Positions 1 through 9,970 are shown, counted from the first letter of the stretch. The stretch is 64,000 bases of DNA from Knoellia koreensis (GCF_013041615.1 NZ_JABEPQ010000002.1:310001-374000); one strand, 5' to 3'. Notes: generated by a model not told the origin, from the letters alone. Translations and numbers: made by a program.

Positions 1-1
1 C

Positions 2-283
2 GGCGACACCCTCAAAGTGCAGGAGACCCAGACCTGGAGTGGCGCGGGCAGCGACGGCAGCCGCACCGGCACCGTCGAGATGTCGGTGCCCGGCGCGCCG
101 ATCACCCTCAAGGGCAAGCTGTCCCTGAAGCCGTCCTCGGCCGGGACGGTCGAGACCTTGGACGCCGACCTCAAGGCCGGCGTGCCGCTCATCGGCGGCA
201 AGATCGAGAAGGCGGCCGCGCCCCCCATCGAGGAGGCCATCACGATCGAGACCCAGACCGCCAAGGAGTGGCTCGGCCGCTGA
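2..283 (+). CDS. DUF2505 family protein, C-terminal part (5' end outside window)
   Basis: The reading frame is open from the first bases and ends at TGA, so the start lies upstream. About 93 residues are visible. They show the C-terminal half of a DUF2505-type, START-like fold: a strand rich in QETQTW, then a VPGAPITLKGKLSLKP segment, a PLIGGKIE motif and a closing helix ending in WLGR. DUF2505 proteins are small actinobacterial proteins of unknown function, possibly binding a hydrophobic ligand. A hairpin follows directly after the stop. The family call rests on recognition of the PLIGGKIE/terminal-helix pattern and is fairly secure; function is unknown. Confidence 0.7.
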   Translation, partial: GDTLKVQETQTWSGAGSDGSRTGTVEMSVPGAPITLKGKLSLKPSSAGTVETLDADLKAGVPLIGGKIEKAAAPPIEEAITIETQTAKEWLGR

Positions 284-287
284 CCTC

Positions 288-314
288 AGCTTTTCCGCGT
301 CACGCGGGAAAGCT
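288..314 (+). terminator. Hairpin after the DUF2505 gene
   Basis: AGCTTTTCCGCG and CGCGGGAAAGCT form a 12-bp stem with one T-G wobble and a 3-base loop, five bases after the stop codon. There is no U-tract, as is usual for GC-rich actinobacterial terminators. A second exact copy of the downstream arm (CGCGGAAAAGCT) lies at 364-375. Confidence 0.6.
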
Positions 315-418
315 GGCTTCGCTCGGTCTACTAATGCGAGTGAACCTCACACTTCCAGCATCACGCGGAAAAGCTGTGGCGAGGGAAGCGGGCGAGGTGA
401 ACACGCGGCATACCCACG

Positions 419-453
419 ACAAGGCCCGGAACCGATGAGGTTCCGGGCCTTGT
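419..453. terminator. Perfect 15-bp hairpin downstream of pruA
   Basis: ACAAGGCCCGGAACC, a 5-base loop (GATGA) and GGTTCCGGGCCTTGT form a perfect stem. It sits 14 bases past the pruA stop on the minus strand and can also act on transcripts arriving from the left. A single GTATGCCG-type octamer (406-413, reverse orientation) lies just outside it. Confidence 0.8.
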
Positions 454-466
454 CGCGCGTGGGGCG

Positions 467-2095
<1,629 letters not shown>

Positions 2096-2160
2096 GGCGG
2101 ACTGGACTCCTCGGGGTTGCGAAGACATGGCGTGCCGGAGCGGTGATCCCGGCCCCACTT

Positions 2161-3021
2161 ATGGTGACACGTATGCCGACCGCCGACGAAAGCGCCACCC
2201 TCACCTACCGCTGGGCCGGCCCCGCCGACCCGGCGACGCCGACCATCGTGCTGCTCCACGGTCTCGGCGACTCCGGCGACTGTTGGCCGGACGCCGTGCG
2301 ACGGTGGTCGCCGGCACACCGCGTCGTGGGGGTCGACCTGCTCGGTCACGGGAGGTCGCCACGCTTCACACCGGAGCAGCTCACCTCTGCCGACCCGATG
2401 GAGCAGATGTATGCCGCCGCCGAGGCCACCGTCGCCCGGATCGTCGCCGACCGAGGGGGTCCGGTCGCTGTCGTCGGGCACTCCATGGGTGGCGGGGTCG
2501 CCACGGCGCTGGCTGCCCGCCGGCCGGACCTGGTCGCGGCGGCGGTGCTGGAGGACCCGGCCTGGCGCGACCCCGCGTTGCGCGTGCAGGGGCCGGACGT
2601 GATCCGTGAGCGACTGGCCGACGTGCAGGCCTGGCACGACGACCCCGACGCCCAGCTGGCCGAGGGACGCCGCGACAACCCGACCTGGCCCGAGTCGGAG
2701 TTCGGTCCCTGGGCGGAGTCCAAGACCCAGGTGGACACCGCCTTCCTGGCGCTCGGTGTCGCGTCCCTCGTGGCGCCGTGGGACGAGCTGCTGGCGTCGA
2801 TCCGGGTGCCGACGTTGGCGCTGCTCGCCGGGCGGGGCGGCCCGGTGACTCCTGACGTCCGCGAGCGGGCCGGGCGCATCGACAATCCCCACTTGGTGAT
2901 TCGCGTGGTGCCGGGTTCGGGGCACTGCATCCGCCGTGACGTGCCCGACGACTACCACGCCCTGGTCGACCCCTTCCTCGCCCGCGCCCTCACCCCTGCC
3001 GACCGCGTGACGTCTGCGTGA
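2161..3021 (+). CDS. Alpha/beta hydrolase
   Basis: Soluble alpha/beta-hydrolase-fold enzyme of about 286 residues. The oxyanion-hole motif LLHGLGDSGDCW is near residue 35, the nucleophile elbow GHSMGGG puts Ser near residue 108, and GSGHCIR near residue 254 carries the catalytic His. An acid from the GRGGPVTPDV region would complete the triad. The substrate cannot be told from sequence. The gene is divergent from pruA with a gap of about 65 bases. The start is uncertain: ATG at 2161 or 2173, the latter overlapping a GTATGCCG octamer. No strong ribosome-binding site is visible for either. Confidence 0.8.
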   Translation: MVTRMPTADESATLTYRWAGPADPATPTIVLLHGLGDSGDCWPDAVRRWSPAHRVVGVDLLGHGRSPRFTPEQLTSADPMEQMYAAAEATVARIVADRGGPVAVVGHSMGGGVATALAARRPDLVAAAVLEDPAWRDPALRVQGPDVIRERLADVQAWHDDPDAQLAEGRRDNPTWPESEFGPWAESKTQVDTAFLALGVASLVAPWDELLASIRVPTLALLAGRGGPVTPDVRERAGRIDNPHLVIRVVPGSGHCIRRDVPDDYHALVDPFLARALTPADRVTSA

Positions 3022-3052
3022 GTGGTTGCTCTAGCCACCGTTGACGCAGACG
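3011..3052 (+). terminator. Possible weak hairpin after the hydrolase
   Basis: CGTCTGCGT and ACGCAGACG form a 9-bp stem around a 24-base loop that contains a smaller TGG/CCA pair. The upstream arm overlaps the last codons of the hydrolase. The long loop makes this only a plausible terminator between convergent genes. Confidence 0.35.
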
Positions 3053-3103
3053 CAAGCAAGCGCGCGGGGTGAGGGGTCAGGGGTGAGGGATGCGGACGCC
3101 CGG

Positions 3104-3529
3104 TCAGAGGAGACGCAGGACCTCGTCGAGCTCGGTGGCGTCGTACCACAGCAGGTCGTCCAGGCCGGTGTCACCGGCGGTCTCGTCGAGGTGGAACGAC
3201 ACGATGCGGCGCAGCGGCACCGGCTCGGAGACGGTCACGGCGGACGTCTCGTCGCGGGTGCCGTCCGGCTCGACCGAGGCCGGGTCGACGTCGGCGGCCG
3301 CGATGACCCGCTTGCCGATCTCGTTCCCCTGCAACGCGAAGGCCGCCTCGGCCGCCTCCGTGAAGGCCGCGTGCTCGAGCTCCTCCTCGGCCAGGTCGGC
3401 GGGGTTGTCGCGCTCGAGCCGAGACGTCACGGCATACGCGGCAACGGGGGCGGGTCCGGCCTCGCGCGACTTCGCGAGCGCACGCAGGCCGGCGGCGGTC
3501 AGGGGCAGGTAGATCCGGGTCTGGCTCAT
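3104..3529 (-). CDS. DUF6912 family protein
   Basis: Small protein of 141 residues that starts RIYLPLTAAGLRALA, continues with YAVTSRLE and a Glu-rich EEELEHAAFTEAAEAAF helix, then RVIAAADVDP. This order is characteristic of the actinobacterial DUF6912 family, whose function is unknown. The ATG overlaps the stop of the patatin gene as ATGA, so it is the last gene of an operon with the patatin and the acyltransferase. A GTATGCCG octamer encodes Tyr-Ala in YAV. The family call is by pattern recognition. Confidence 0.75.
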   Translation of the reverse strand: MSQTRIYLPLTAAGLRALAKSREAGPAPVAAYAVTSRLERDNPADLAEEELEHAAFTEAAEAAFALQGNEIGKRVIAAADVDPASVEPDGTRDETSAVTVSEPVPLRRIVSFHLDETAGDTGLDDLLWYDATELDEVLRLL

Positions 3530-4527
3530 CCCACGTCCTCGTAGTCGGATCGGTCGGGCAGCGGCGCCGGGTCGTGCAGGGCGACCGCGGACGTGCGCAG
3601 TGAGGTCTCGATGACGCGCGGCCTGCGGGTGACGTCCATGAGGTTGGACCCTATGGCCTTGAGGTCCTCCTCGCCCGGACCCAGGATCGTCACCTCGGCG
3701 CCGTCGTGGTGCACGCGGTGCAGCTCGCGCAGCGCCCGCAGGGTCACGCGGTTGCGCCACTGTCGTTCGACGCGGGTGCGCCACTGGGTCGGAGCGTCCT
3801 TGACGAAGCTCACCTGTGGGGCCAGCACGTAGACCTCGTCGAGCCCGAGTCCTGCCATGAGGTCGAGGTTCGTCGACGACCAGGCGCCACCGTCGATGTA
3901 GCGGTGGTCCCCGATCCGGACGGGCTGGTACCAGCCGGGGATCGCGCAGGAGGCCATCACCGCGTCGCGCAGGTCGACCTGGGGAGCCCCCTCACGGCCG
4001 AAGGCGACCCGCTCACCGGTGTCGTAGTCCAGCGCCACCGCCGTGATGCCCGGCCGCTTCACCCAGCCGGTCGGGACGACGTGCCCGACCATGGCTCCGA
4101 CCGCTGCGATGCTGCCGCGCCCCTCGGGCATGATCGCCGACAGCACGGCCGTCGGCGGCAGGCTTCGCAGGTGAAGTGCGTTGCGCCGCAACAGTTCTCG
4201 CGACCCGACGCCCACCTTGGGCCAGCCGGGTCGGTCGCCGCCGGTGTCGTTGTCGTAGTCCCAGAGGAACCCCGCGAGCAGTCCGGTGTCGATGCTGCCG
4301 ACGAGCTGGTGGTGCAGCAGGTCGGCCACCGGCACGCCCGCCCCGAGCAGGGCCGCCAGCACCGAACCGGCCGACGTGCCCACGATCTGTTCGAAGTCGC
4401 GAGCGTCGACGCCCACCTCGTCCTCGAGCGCCTTGAGGGCACCCACCATCCACGCGGCGCCGAGCACGCCACCGCCCCCGAGCACGAGCCCACGACGCGG
4501 AGCCGCGGTCGACCGGCGCGGGCTCAC
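3526..4527 (-). CDS. Patatin-like phospholipase family protein
   Basis: Lipid acyl hydrolase of 333 residues with the Ser-Asp dyad of patatins. The oxyanion motif GGGGVLGAAW lies near residue 17, the nucleophile motif GTSAG near residue 50, and the DGGAWSSTN motif carrying the catalytic Asp near residue 214. The start is GTG and overlaps the stop of the upstream acyltransferase as GTGA, so the two genes are translationally coupled. With an acyl-CoA acyltransferase before it and DUF6912 after it, a role in turnover of neutral lipid or phospholipid is likely (inference). The substrate is not known. Confidence 0.88.
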   Translation of the reverse strand: MSPRRSTAAPRRGLVLGGGGVLGAAWMVGALKALEDEVGVDARDFEQIVGTSAGSVLAALLGAGVPVADLLHHQLVGSIDTGLLAGFLWDYDNDTGGDRPGWPKVGVGSRELLRRNALHLRSLPPTAVLSAIMPEGRGSIAAVGAMVGHVVPTGWVKRPGITAVALDYDTGERVAFGREGAPQVDLRDAVMASCAIPGWYQPVRIGDHRYIDGGAWSSTNLDLMAGLGLDEVYVLAPQVSFVKDAPTQWRTRVERQWRNRVTLRALRELHRVHHDGAEVTILGPGEEDLKAIGSNLMDVTRRPRVIETSLRTSAVALHDPAPLPDRSDYEDVG

Positions 4528-5951
4528 CGCTTGGACCGGTGGCTCTCGAGCAGCTCCCCGAGGGAGTCGACGATGCTCTGCCCGAGCACGTCGATGTCGG
4601 GCATCGAGTCACGATCGGCGTTGAGCCCGTAGTAGACCCCGCCGTCGTAGGACGTGAGCCCGATCGAGAGCGCCTGGCCGCGGGCGAGCGGCATCACGGG
4701 GTAGGTCGACAGCATGCGCGCGTCACCGGCATACAACGTGTGCTGGGGGCCGGGCACGTTGGTGATGACGACGTTGAACAGCCGCCGCGACACCGCCGAC
4801 CCGAGGCGGGCGCCCAGCGAGTGCAGCGTCGGCGGCGCGAAGCCCGCGAGACCGGCCAGCGACTCCGCACCCACGGCCTGCCCGCCCTCCATCTGCTGGC
4901 GCATGGCGAAGGCGATCTGGTGCAACCGCATCGACGGTCCCGGCTCCCCCACCGGCAGGTCGACGAACGAGGCGGTGAGCCGGCTGCCGACGTGACCGCC
5001 GTTGTCGTCGTAGACGCTGATCGGAACCATGGCGCGCACCGTCGTGCCGGGGTGCACGGCCTCGCCGCGGGTGAGCAGCCACGACCGGAACGCGCCGGCG
5101 ATGGTGGCCAGCACCACGTCGTTGATCGTCACGTCGTCGGCGTAGTTGCCGCGGGTCAGCTGGGTGCGGACCTTGCGGTAGTCCTTGAGGTCGGTGCCGA
5201 TCATGACGTAGCGCCGCGCCTCACCGACGGTTGCGTTGAGCGGTGACTGCGGCGCCGGCCGCGCGGCCGTCCGGGCGAGCGTCGACACGACGTCACCCAC
5301 GGCCGACAGCGCCCGCGAGCCGACCGCCTTGACGTCGACGATGCCGCCGCGGATGTTCTCGATGACCTCGCTCGGTCGCCGCACGACGTCGACGAGCGCG
5401 CCGGTGAGCAGCTCGACGTCGCTCGGCTCGCGCGACGGACGCCATGTGTCCGTCACCAGCCCCTCCGCCGCCGGGTCTCCGTCGACGATGACGTGGGCGA
5501 TGTCGACGGCGTTGATGCCGTCGACGAGCGCCTGGTGCGACTTGGTGACGATCGCGAACCGCCCCTGCGCCAAACCCTCGACGAGGTAGACCTCCCAGAG
5601 CGGTCGGTTGCGGTCCAGGGCGCGCGGCTGGATCCGCGCGACGAACTCCTGCAGCTGCTCGTCGCTTCCCGGCTTCGGCAGGGCGGACCGGCGCACGTGG
5701 TAGGTCACGTCGAAGTTCTCGTCGTCGACCCACACCGGGTTCGCCAGCCGGCCCGGGATCTGCCGCACCCGCTGGCGGTAGCGCGGGACGAACGCGATCC
5801 GCGTCGAGATCAGCTGCACCAGCCGGTCGTAGTCGAACCCGTCGCTCGGCGGGTCGAACACCATGACCGACCCGACGTGCATCGGGGTCGTCGCCTCCTC
5901 GAGATAGAGGAACGACGCGTCGAGCGAGTTGAGGCGGTCGGGCACCCCCAC
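4524..5951 (-). CDS. WS/DGAT/MGAT-family O-acyltransferase with altered active-site motif
   Basis: Bifunctional wax ester synthase/diacylglycerol acyltransferase family protein of 475 residues. Family members transfer acyl-CoA to fatty alcohols or diacylglycerol to make storage lipid. It starts LNSLDASFLYLEEATTPMHVG, the usual N-terminus, and has NDVVLATIAGAFRSWL and the C-terminal VITNVPGP block. The active-site motif, normally HHxxxDG, reads HQALVDG at residues 139-145, so the second His is Gln. The start is GTG at 5949-5951 and a second in-frame GTG follows two codons later. It is the first gene of the operon with the patatin and DUF6912. Only 34 bases separate it from the divergent lipoprotein gene. 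Confidence 0.88.
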   Translation of the reverse strand: MGVPDRLNSLDASFLYLEEATTPMHVGSVMVFDPPSDGFDYDRLVQLISTRIAFVPRYRQRVRQIPGRLANPVWVDDENFDVTYHVRRSALPKPGSDEQLQEFVARIQPRALDRNRPLWEVYLVEGLAQGRFAIVTKSHQALVDGINAVDIAHVIVDGDPAAEGLVTDTWRPSREPSDVELLTGALVDVVRRPSEVIENIRGGIVDVKAVGSRALSAVGDVVSTLARTAARPAPQSPLNATVGEARRYVMIGTDLKDYRKVRTQLTRGNYADDVTINDVVLATIAGAFRSWLLTRGEAVHPGTTVRAMVPISVYDDNGGHVGSRLTASFVDLPVGEPGPSMRLHQIAFAMRQQMEGGQAVGAESLAGLAGFAPPTLHSLGARLGSAVSRRLFNVVITNVPGPQHTLYAGDARMLSTYPVMPLARGQALSIGLTSYDGGVYYGLNADRDSMPDIDVLGQSIVDSLGELLESHRSKR

Positions 5952-5985
5952 ATGGTGTCAGAAGTGGCCCCCTAGACTTCGATTC

Positions 5986-6456
5986 GTGACGAAGACCTCT
6001 CGACGTGCCGTGTCGTATGCCGCCGGGCTGGCCCTCGTGACCGCCCTCACCGCGTGTGGAGGTGGCGACCCGGCGGGCGGTGGCGGCGCCACGTCGTCGA
6101 GCTCCACGTCGTCGAACCCGACGTCGTCCGGCAGCCCCACCAGCAGTGCCACGTCGACCACCTCCGCGTCGAGCTCGTCGACATCGACGCCGGCCGGCCG
6201 CACAGTCGAGGTCACCATCACCGGCAGGAAGGTCGACCCGGCACCGGCCACCGTCAAGCTCGGGGTGGGCGAGAAGCTCACCCTGACCGTGACGAGCGAC
6301 CACGACGACGTGCTGCACATCCACGGCTTCGACATCGAGAAGAACCTCAAGGCCGGTCAGCCCACGACCGTCGAGCTCACGGGTGACGCCCCCGGTGTCT
6401 ACGAGGTCGAGACCCACGAGCCCGAGCTGCGGCTGCTGAAGATCGCGGTCCAGTGA
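5986..6456 (+). CDS. Cupredoxin-like lipoprotein
   Basis: Exported lipoprotein of 156 residues. The signal peptide ends in a lipobox (LTAC followed by GGG). A Ser/Thr linker of about 45 residues comes next, then a cupredoxin-type beta domain (TVEVTITGRKVDPAP to the C-terminus). His residues in DVLHIHGFD and ETHEPELR are candidate copper ligands, although a classic type-1 Cys ligand is not visible. The GTG start at 5986 is the one that gives a short n-region before the hydrophobic core. The stop overlaps the next gene as GTGA. A role in metal or redox handling at the outer face of the membrane is inferred. Confidence 0.75.
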   Translation: MTKTSRRAVSYAAGLALVTALTACGGGDPAGGGGATSSSSTSSNPTSSGSPTSSATSTTSASSSSTSTPAGRTVEVTITGRKVDPAPATVKLGVGEKLTLTVTSDHDDVLHIHGFDIEKNLKAGQPTTVELTGDAPGVYEVETHEPELRLLKIAVQ

Positions 6457-7775
6457 CCCTCGGCGTCCTCGCCGCCCTTCCGGCACACGGCGTCGGGTCC
6501 CGCGAAGACCTGCCCCTCCCGTTCTCCTACCTGCTGGTCGGCGCCGGGCTCGCCCTCGTCATCTCGTTCGTCGCGTTGGGCGCGCTGTGGAAGACACCAC
6601 GGCTGCGCGACACCGACGGGCGGCTCGTGCCCAAGACGCTCGCCCTGGCCCTCGACTCCCCCGCGTTGCGCGGGATCGCCGTGCTGGCAACGCTTTTCGT
6701 CGCAGCCTGGACGCTCATGTCACTTGTCTTCGGGAAGGACAACGCCAACAACCCCGTGGCCAGCGTGGTCTACGTCTGGCTGTGGGTGGGCCTGGCCTTC
6801 CTGTCGATGCTGGTAGGCGGGGTGTGGCGCCTCGTCAACCCGTTGCGCTGGCTGCACGCCGGCCTGTTGCGGCTCGCCCGCGTCGAACCCGACTTCGCCC
6901 TGGCCGAGTACCGCCTCGGCTACTGGCCCGCCGCGGTCGGCCTGGCCGCCTTCGTGTGGCTCGAGCTGATCGCACCGGACAACGCCGACCTGCCCGTGCT
7001 GCGGGTGGCGGTCTTCGGCTACCTGCTCGTCGGCGTCATCCTTTCGCTCGTCTTCGGCCGCCCCTACCTGCGCCGTGGTGATGCGTTCACGGCGTGGTCG
7101 TCCCTCTACGGCACGCTCAGTCCCCTGGGGCGCCGGGCCGACGGGCGGTGGGTCTGGCGCACACCGCTGCACGGACCGCTCCAGGTCGGGTTCGACCGCG
7201 GACTCCTCGCGGTGTGCGCGGTCCTGCTGGGCACCACCGCGTACGACGGGTTCTCGGGCGAGTCCCGCTGGTACGGCTTCGTCCAGGGCCGCTCGTTCCC
7301 GAGGCTCTGGGAGACCGCCGGCCTGCTCGGGGTGTGCCTCGTCGTCGCCGGGTCGCTGGCCCTCGCGGCCTGGCTGTCGGCCCGGCTCGCCAGGGTGTCG
7401 TGGCACGGCGTGGCCAGCGCGTTCGCCCCGTCACTCATCCCCATCGCGGCCGGCTACCTCATCGCCCACTACTGGTCGCTGTGGGTCTGGGAGGGCACCA
7501 ACGGCCTGTCCAAGTTCTCCGATCCCCTTGGTACGGGCGGGAACTGGCTCGGCACGGCAGGAGTGACCCCTGCGGCCGCTCTCATCACGCCGAGCCTCGT
7601 GGCCGCCATCCAGGTTGTCGCCATCATCACCGGGCACGTGCTCGGTGTGGTCGTCGCGCACGAGCGCGCGCTCGCGCTGTTCCCGCGCCGGGCCGCCGTG
7701 GCCGGTCAGGTGCCGCTACTGGTGCTCATGGTCATCTACACCGTCGGCGGGCTCACCCTGCTCTTCAGCTCCTGA
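6453..7775 (+). CDS. Polytopic membrane protein paired with the cupredoxin lipoprotein
   Basis: Protein of 440 residues with roughly ten hydrophobic segments, for example PFSYLLVGAGLALVISFVALGALW near the start and VPLLVLMVIYTVGGLTLLF at the end. I recognise no catalytic motif. The GTG start overlaps the stop of the lipoprotein gene (GTGA), so the two are almost certainly translated together, and a shared job such as metal or redox transport across the membrane is possible. It ends six bases from the convergent CpaE-like gene with no hairpin between them. Confidence 0.7.
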   Translation: MTLGVLAALPAHGVGSREDLPLPFSYLLVGAGLALVISFVALGALWKTPRLRDTDGRLVPKTLALALDSPALRGIAVLATLFVAAWTLMSLVFGKDNANNPVASVVYVWLWVGLAFLSMLVGGVWRLVNPLRWLHAGLLRLARVEPDFALAEYRLGYWPAAVGLAAFVWLELIAPDNADLPVLRVAVFGYLLVGVILSLVFGRPYLRRGDAFTAWSSLYGTLSPLGRRADGRWVWRTPLHGPLQVGFDRGLLAVCAVLLGTTAYDGFSGESRWYGFVQGRSFPRLWETAGLLGVCLVVAGSLALAAWLSARLARVSWHGVASAFAPSLIPIAAGYLIAHYWSLWVWEGTNGLSKFSDPLGTGGNWLGTAGVTPAAALITPSLVAAIQVVAIITGHVLGVVVAHERALALFPRRAAVAGQVPLLVLMVIYTVGGLTLLFSS

Positions 7776-7781
7776 CGCGGC

Positions 7782-9041
7782 TCAACGCCCCAGCCGCACC
7801 CGGCCGCGCTCTCGTCGCGAAACCGGCTGTGCGGCATACCGATCGGCGAGGCTGGTCACGGCTCGCCGCAAGGGCGACTGGGGTGCGTGCTCGGCCAGTG
7901 ACGTGCCCGCCAACATGGCCCCGTCGACCGCGGCCGGGTCCCACGGGAGGAAGACGACGTCGTCCATGCCCGCGAACCGGCCGAGCGCCTCACTGATGCG
8001 CCGCTCGGGGTGCGACCCGACCGCCGCGGCGCGTACCTTGTTGACCACGACAACCCGCGACGCCGGCGTGGGGACCACACCGAGGTCCTGCACCCCTCGC
8101 ACGAGTCGCTGGAGACCGACGGGGTCGCCGGCACCGACGACCACCAGCTCGTCCGCCTCCTCGAGGGTCGTGAGCGTGGTGGCGTTGCGGCGTGGAGCGA
8201 TGGTGTCGTAGGACAGCTCCTCGTCGTCCTCGATGCCGAACCCGCAGTCGACGACGACGAAGCGCACGAGCTGCCGGGCAAGGGTCAGCACGTGGGCGAC
8301 GGAGGGGGCGCGCAACTCGGTCCAGCGGTGGGCGCGCGGTATGCCGGTGAGGATGCGCAGTCCGCCGCCCACCTCGGGTGCCAGGCGGGCGAGCGCCGGC
8401 AGGTCGAGCGTGCCCTGGTCGGCGGCTCGACAGGCTGCCGCGACGCCCGGGGCCTCGTCGAGCAGCCCCAGCGCCTGGGCCTGCGACGAGCCGTAGGTGT
8501 CGAGGTCGACCAACAGGGTCGGGGCGCGCGAGGCGAGCTCGACCGCGAGGTTCAGGGCGACCGTGCTGCGCCCGGGCGCACCCGTCGGGCCCCAGACGGC
8601 GAGCACGCGACCCGGTTCGGCGTCGGGGTCGGCTGCTGGCAGCTCCTCGGGTGGTGGCTCGTCGTCGGGGCTGAGGCCGGTGCCGGCGCCCTCGGTCAGC
8701 TCGTCGAGCCGGTCCTGCAGGTCGGGCGCCGGGGTGTCGGCGACGACCACGACCTCGAGCCCGAGCTGGCGCAGCCGCCGCTCCCCCATCTCGTCGCCCG
8801 GGGCGACCACTCCCGCGACCAGCACCGAGTGCTGGGTCAGCTCGTGCAGGGCCGCACGGTCCAGCGCTCGCAGGTCGGCCGACACCAACGCCACCTCGCC
8901 GAGGCCGGCGGCGGCCGCAGCGAGCAGGTCGGGCAGGTCCGCGCATCGGCGCACCACGGCATACCCGTCCGTGCCCTCGACGGTCGTGACGAGGTCGGAC
9001 TCCCACGGGCCCGGAACCGCGGTGAGGACGGTCCGGCTCAT
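7782..9041 (-). CDS. CpaE/MinD-like P-loop ATPase with altered P-loop
   Basis: Protein of 419 residues. The N-terminal third resembles a receiver-like domain ([19 protein letters not shown] and VVVVADTPAPDL). A MinD/ParA-type ATPase domain follows at about residues 145-400, with TLLVDLDTYGSSQAQAL and RFVVVDCGFGIED. The deviant Walker A motif, usually KGGxGKT, reads TGAPGRST, so both lysines are missing. CpaE/TadZ proteins place tad pili at the cell pole. This one is encoded with a SAF protein (ATGA overlap), 15 kb away from the main tad operon, which has its own CpaE with an intact P-loop. The substrate or partner is unknown. Confidence 0.72.
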   Translation of the reverse strand: MSRTVLTAVPGPWESDLVTTVEGTDGYAVVRRCADLPDLLAAAAAGLGEVALVSADLRALDRAALHELTQHSVLVAGVVAPGDEMGERRLRQLGLEVVVVADTPAPDLQDRLDELTEGAGTGLSPDDEPPPEELPAADPDAEPGRVLAVWGPTGAPGRSTVALNLAVELASRAPTLLVDLDTYGSSQAQALGLLDEAPGVAAACRAADQGTLDLPALARLAPEVGGGLRILTGIPRAHRWTELRAPSVAHVLTLARQLVRFVVVDCGFGIEDDEELSYDTIAPRRNATTLTTLEEADELVVVGAGDPVGLQRLVRGVQDLGVVPTPASRVVVVNKVRAAAVGSHPERRISEALGRFAGMDDVVFLPWDPAAVDGAMLAGTSLAEHAPQSPLRRAVTSLADRYAAQPVSRRERGRVRLGR

Positions 9042-9706
9042 CCGGCTTTCCCGTCGGCGGACACGACCGGGACCACCGTGATGCGGGCGCCGGCGTCGAC
9101 GTCGCCGATGATGCCCTTGATGCGGTCCGTGGGTGCCATCACCTGGATGGCGCGGTCGCCACCGCTGGAGCCGAGGCTGCCGGAGGAGTCGGCGACGCCG
9201 GCCACCGAGACACCGCTGAGGGCCAGCTCCGGACCGCGGTAGGAGCGGGTGCCGCCCGAGGAGCCACGGTCGACCGGGTTGACGTAGACGTCGACCCGGG
9301 TGCCGACCCGCAGCGTGGCCGCCGACCCGGCGTCGACGCTGAGCGTCAGCGGCTGGACGTCGACCTGGTCGCGCCCACCGACGGCGGACAGGGGGACGAG
9401 CTCGCCGGCCGGCACCTCCCGCAGGACGAACCGGTCCGCGGGCAGTCCGGAGGTCGCGGAGACGTAACGCGCATCCTGCGAGCCGAGCTGGACGTCGACC
9501 CGGACCAGGTCGTCCTCGCTGAGCGGCTGGCCGGGCACCAGTGGTTTACCTGCGGCGAAGACGGGTACCCGGTCGTCGGCCCGTGACACGACGTACGAGC
9601 CCATGGCCACGGAGGCGAGCACCAGTACCAGACCGATCAGCAGGCGTGTGTCACGCCACCCCGGCTTGCGCAGGCGGTTGGCAGTGGGCACGGGCAGATC
9701 CGTCAC
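9038..9706 (-). CDS. SAF domain protein (CpaB/FlgA-like)
   Basis: Protein of 222 residues with a cytoplasmic N-terminus, one membrane helix near residues 22-42 (TRLLIGLVLVLASVAMGSYVV) and an extracytoplasmic SAF domain that begins VPVFAAGKPLVPGQPLSEDDL. SAF domains of this type occur in RcpC/CpaB pilus proteins and in FlgA. It lacks clear further domains. Its stop overlaps the start of the CpaE-like gene as ATGA. Together they could be a minimal or divergent pilus or secretion module. It precedes a 264-base divergent intergenic region. Confidence 0.7.
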   Translation of the reverse strand: MTDLPVPTANRLRKPGWRDTRLLIGLVLVLASVAMGSYVVSRADDRVPVFAAGKPLVPGQPLSEDDLVRVDVQLGSQDARYVSATSGLPADRFVLREVPAGELVPLSAVGGRDQVDVQPLTLSVDAGSAATLRVGTRVDVYVNPVDRGSSGGTRSYRGPELALSGVSVAGVADSSGSLGSSGGDRAIQVMAPTDRIKGIIGDVDAGARITVVPVVSADGKAG

Positions 9707-9970
9707 GGTTCGTCCCCCTTGGTCCTGGTCTGGTGGCGGCCACCTCGCGGTGGTGCGGGCCCATCATGGCGCACCGACGTGGTCCAGCGTGGTGCGAATC
9801 CACAGCGGCGGGGTCATCCACAGGGCCAAAGTCGCAGGCGTCCTCGACCAATGTTTCTGAGAGAATTTCGTGTTCGACCGGACGTGAACGCAAGATCATG
9901 GTAAAAAGTTGGTCAAGAGCAGGTATGACCCCCGTCAAGCAGGGTGGGGATCAGTCGAGAGGGGTTGGCT
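9707..9970. promoter_or_regulatory. Divergent intergenic region between the SAF gene and the HTH gene
   Basis: This 264-base gap must hold the promoters of two divergent genes. It is more AT-rich than its surroundings around 9850-9920. It has two ATCCACAG words (about 9798 and 9818) that resemble parts of DnaA boxes, but no cluster. I see no clear -10/-35 pair, hairpin or riboswitch. Confidence 0.4.

Noticed and set aside
9790-9830. Two ATCCACAG words that resemble DnaA boxes
   Set aside because: Only two, imperfect, with no dnaA/dnaN neighbours or AT-rich unwinding region. Not a replication origin.
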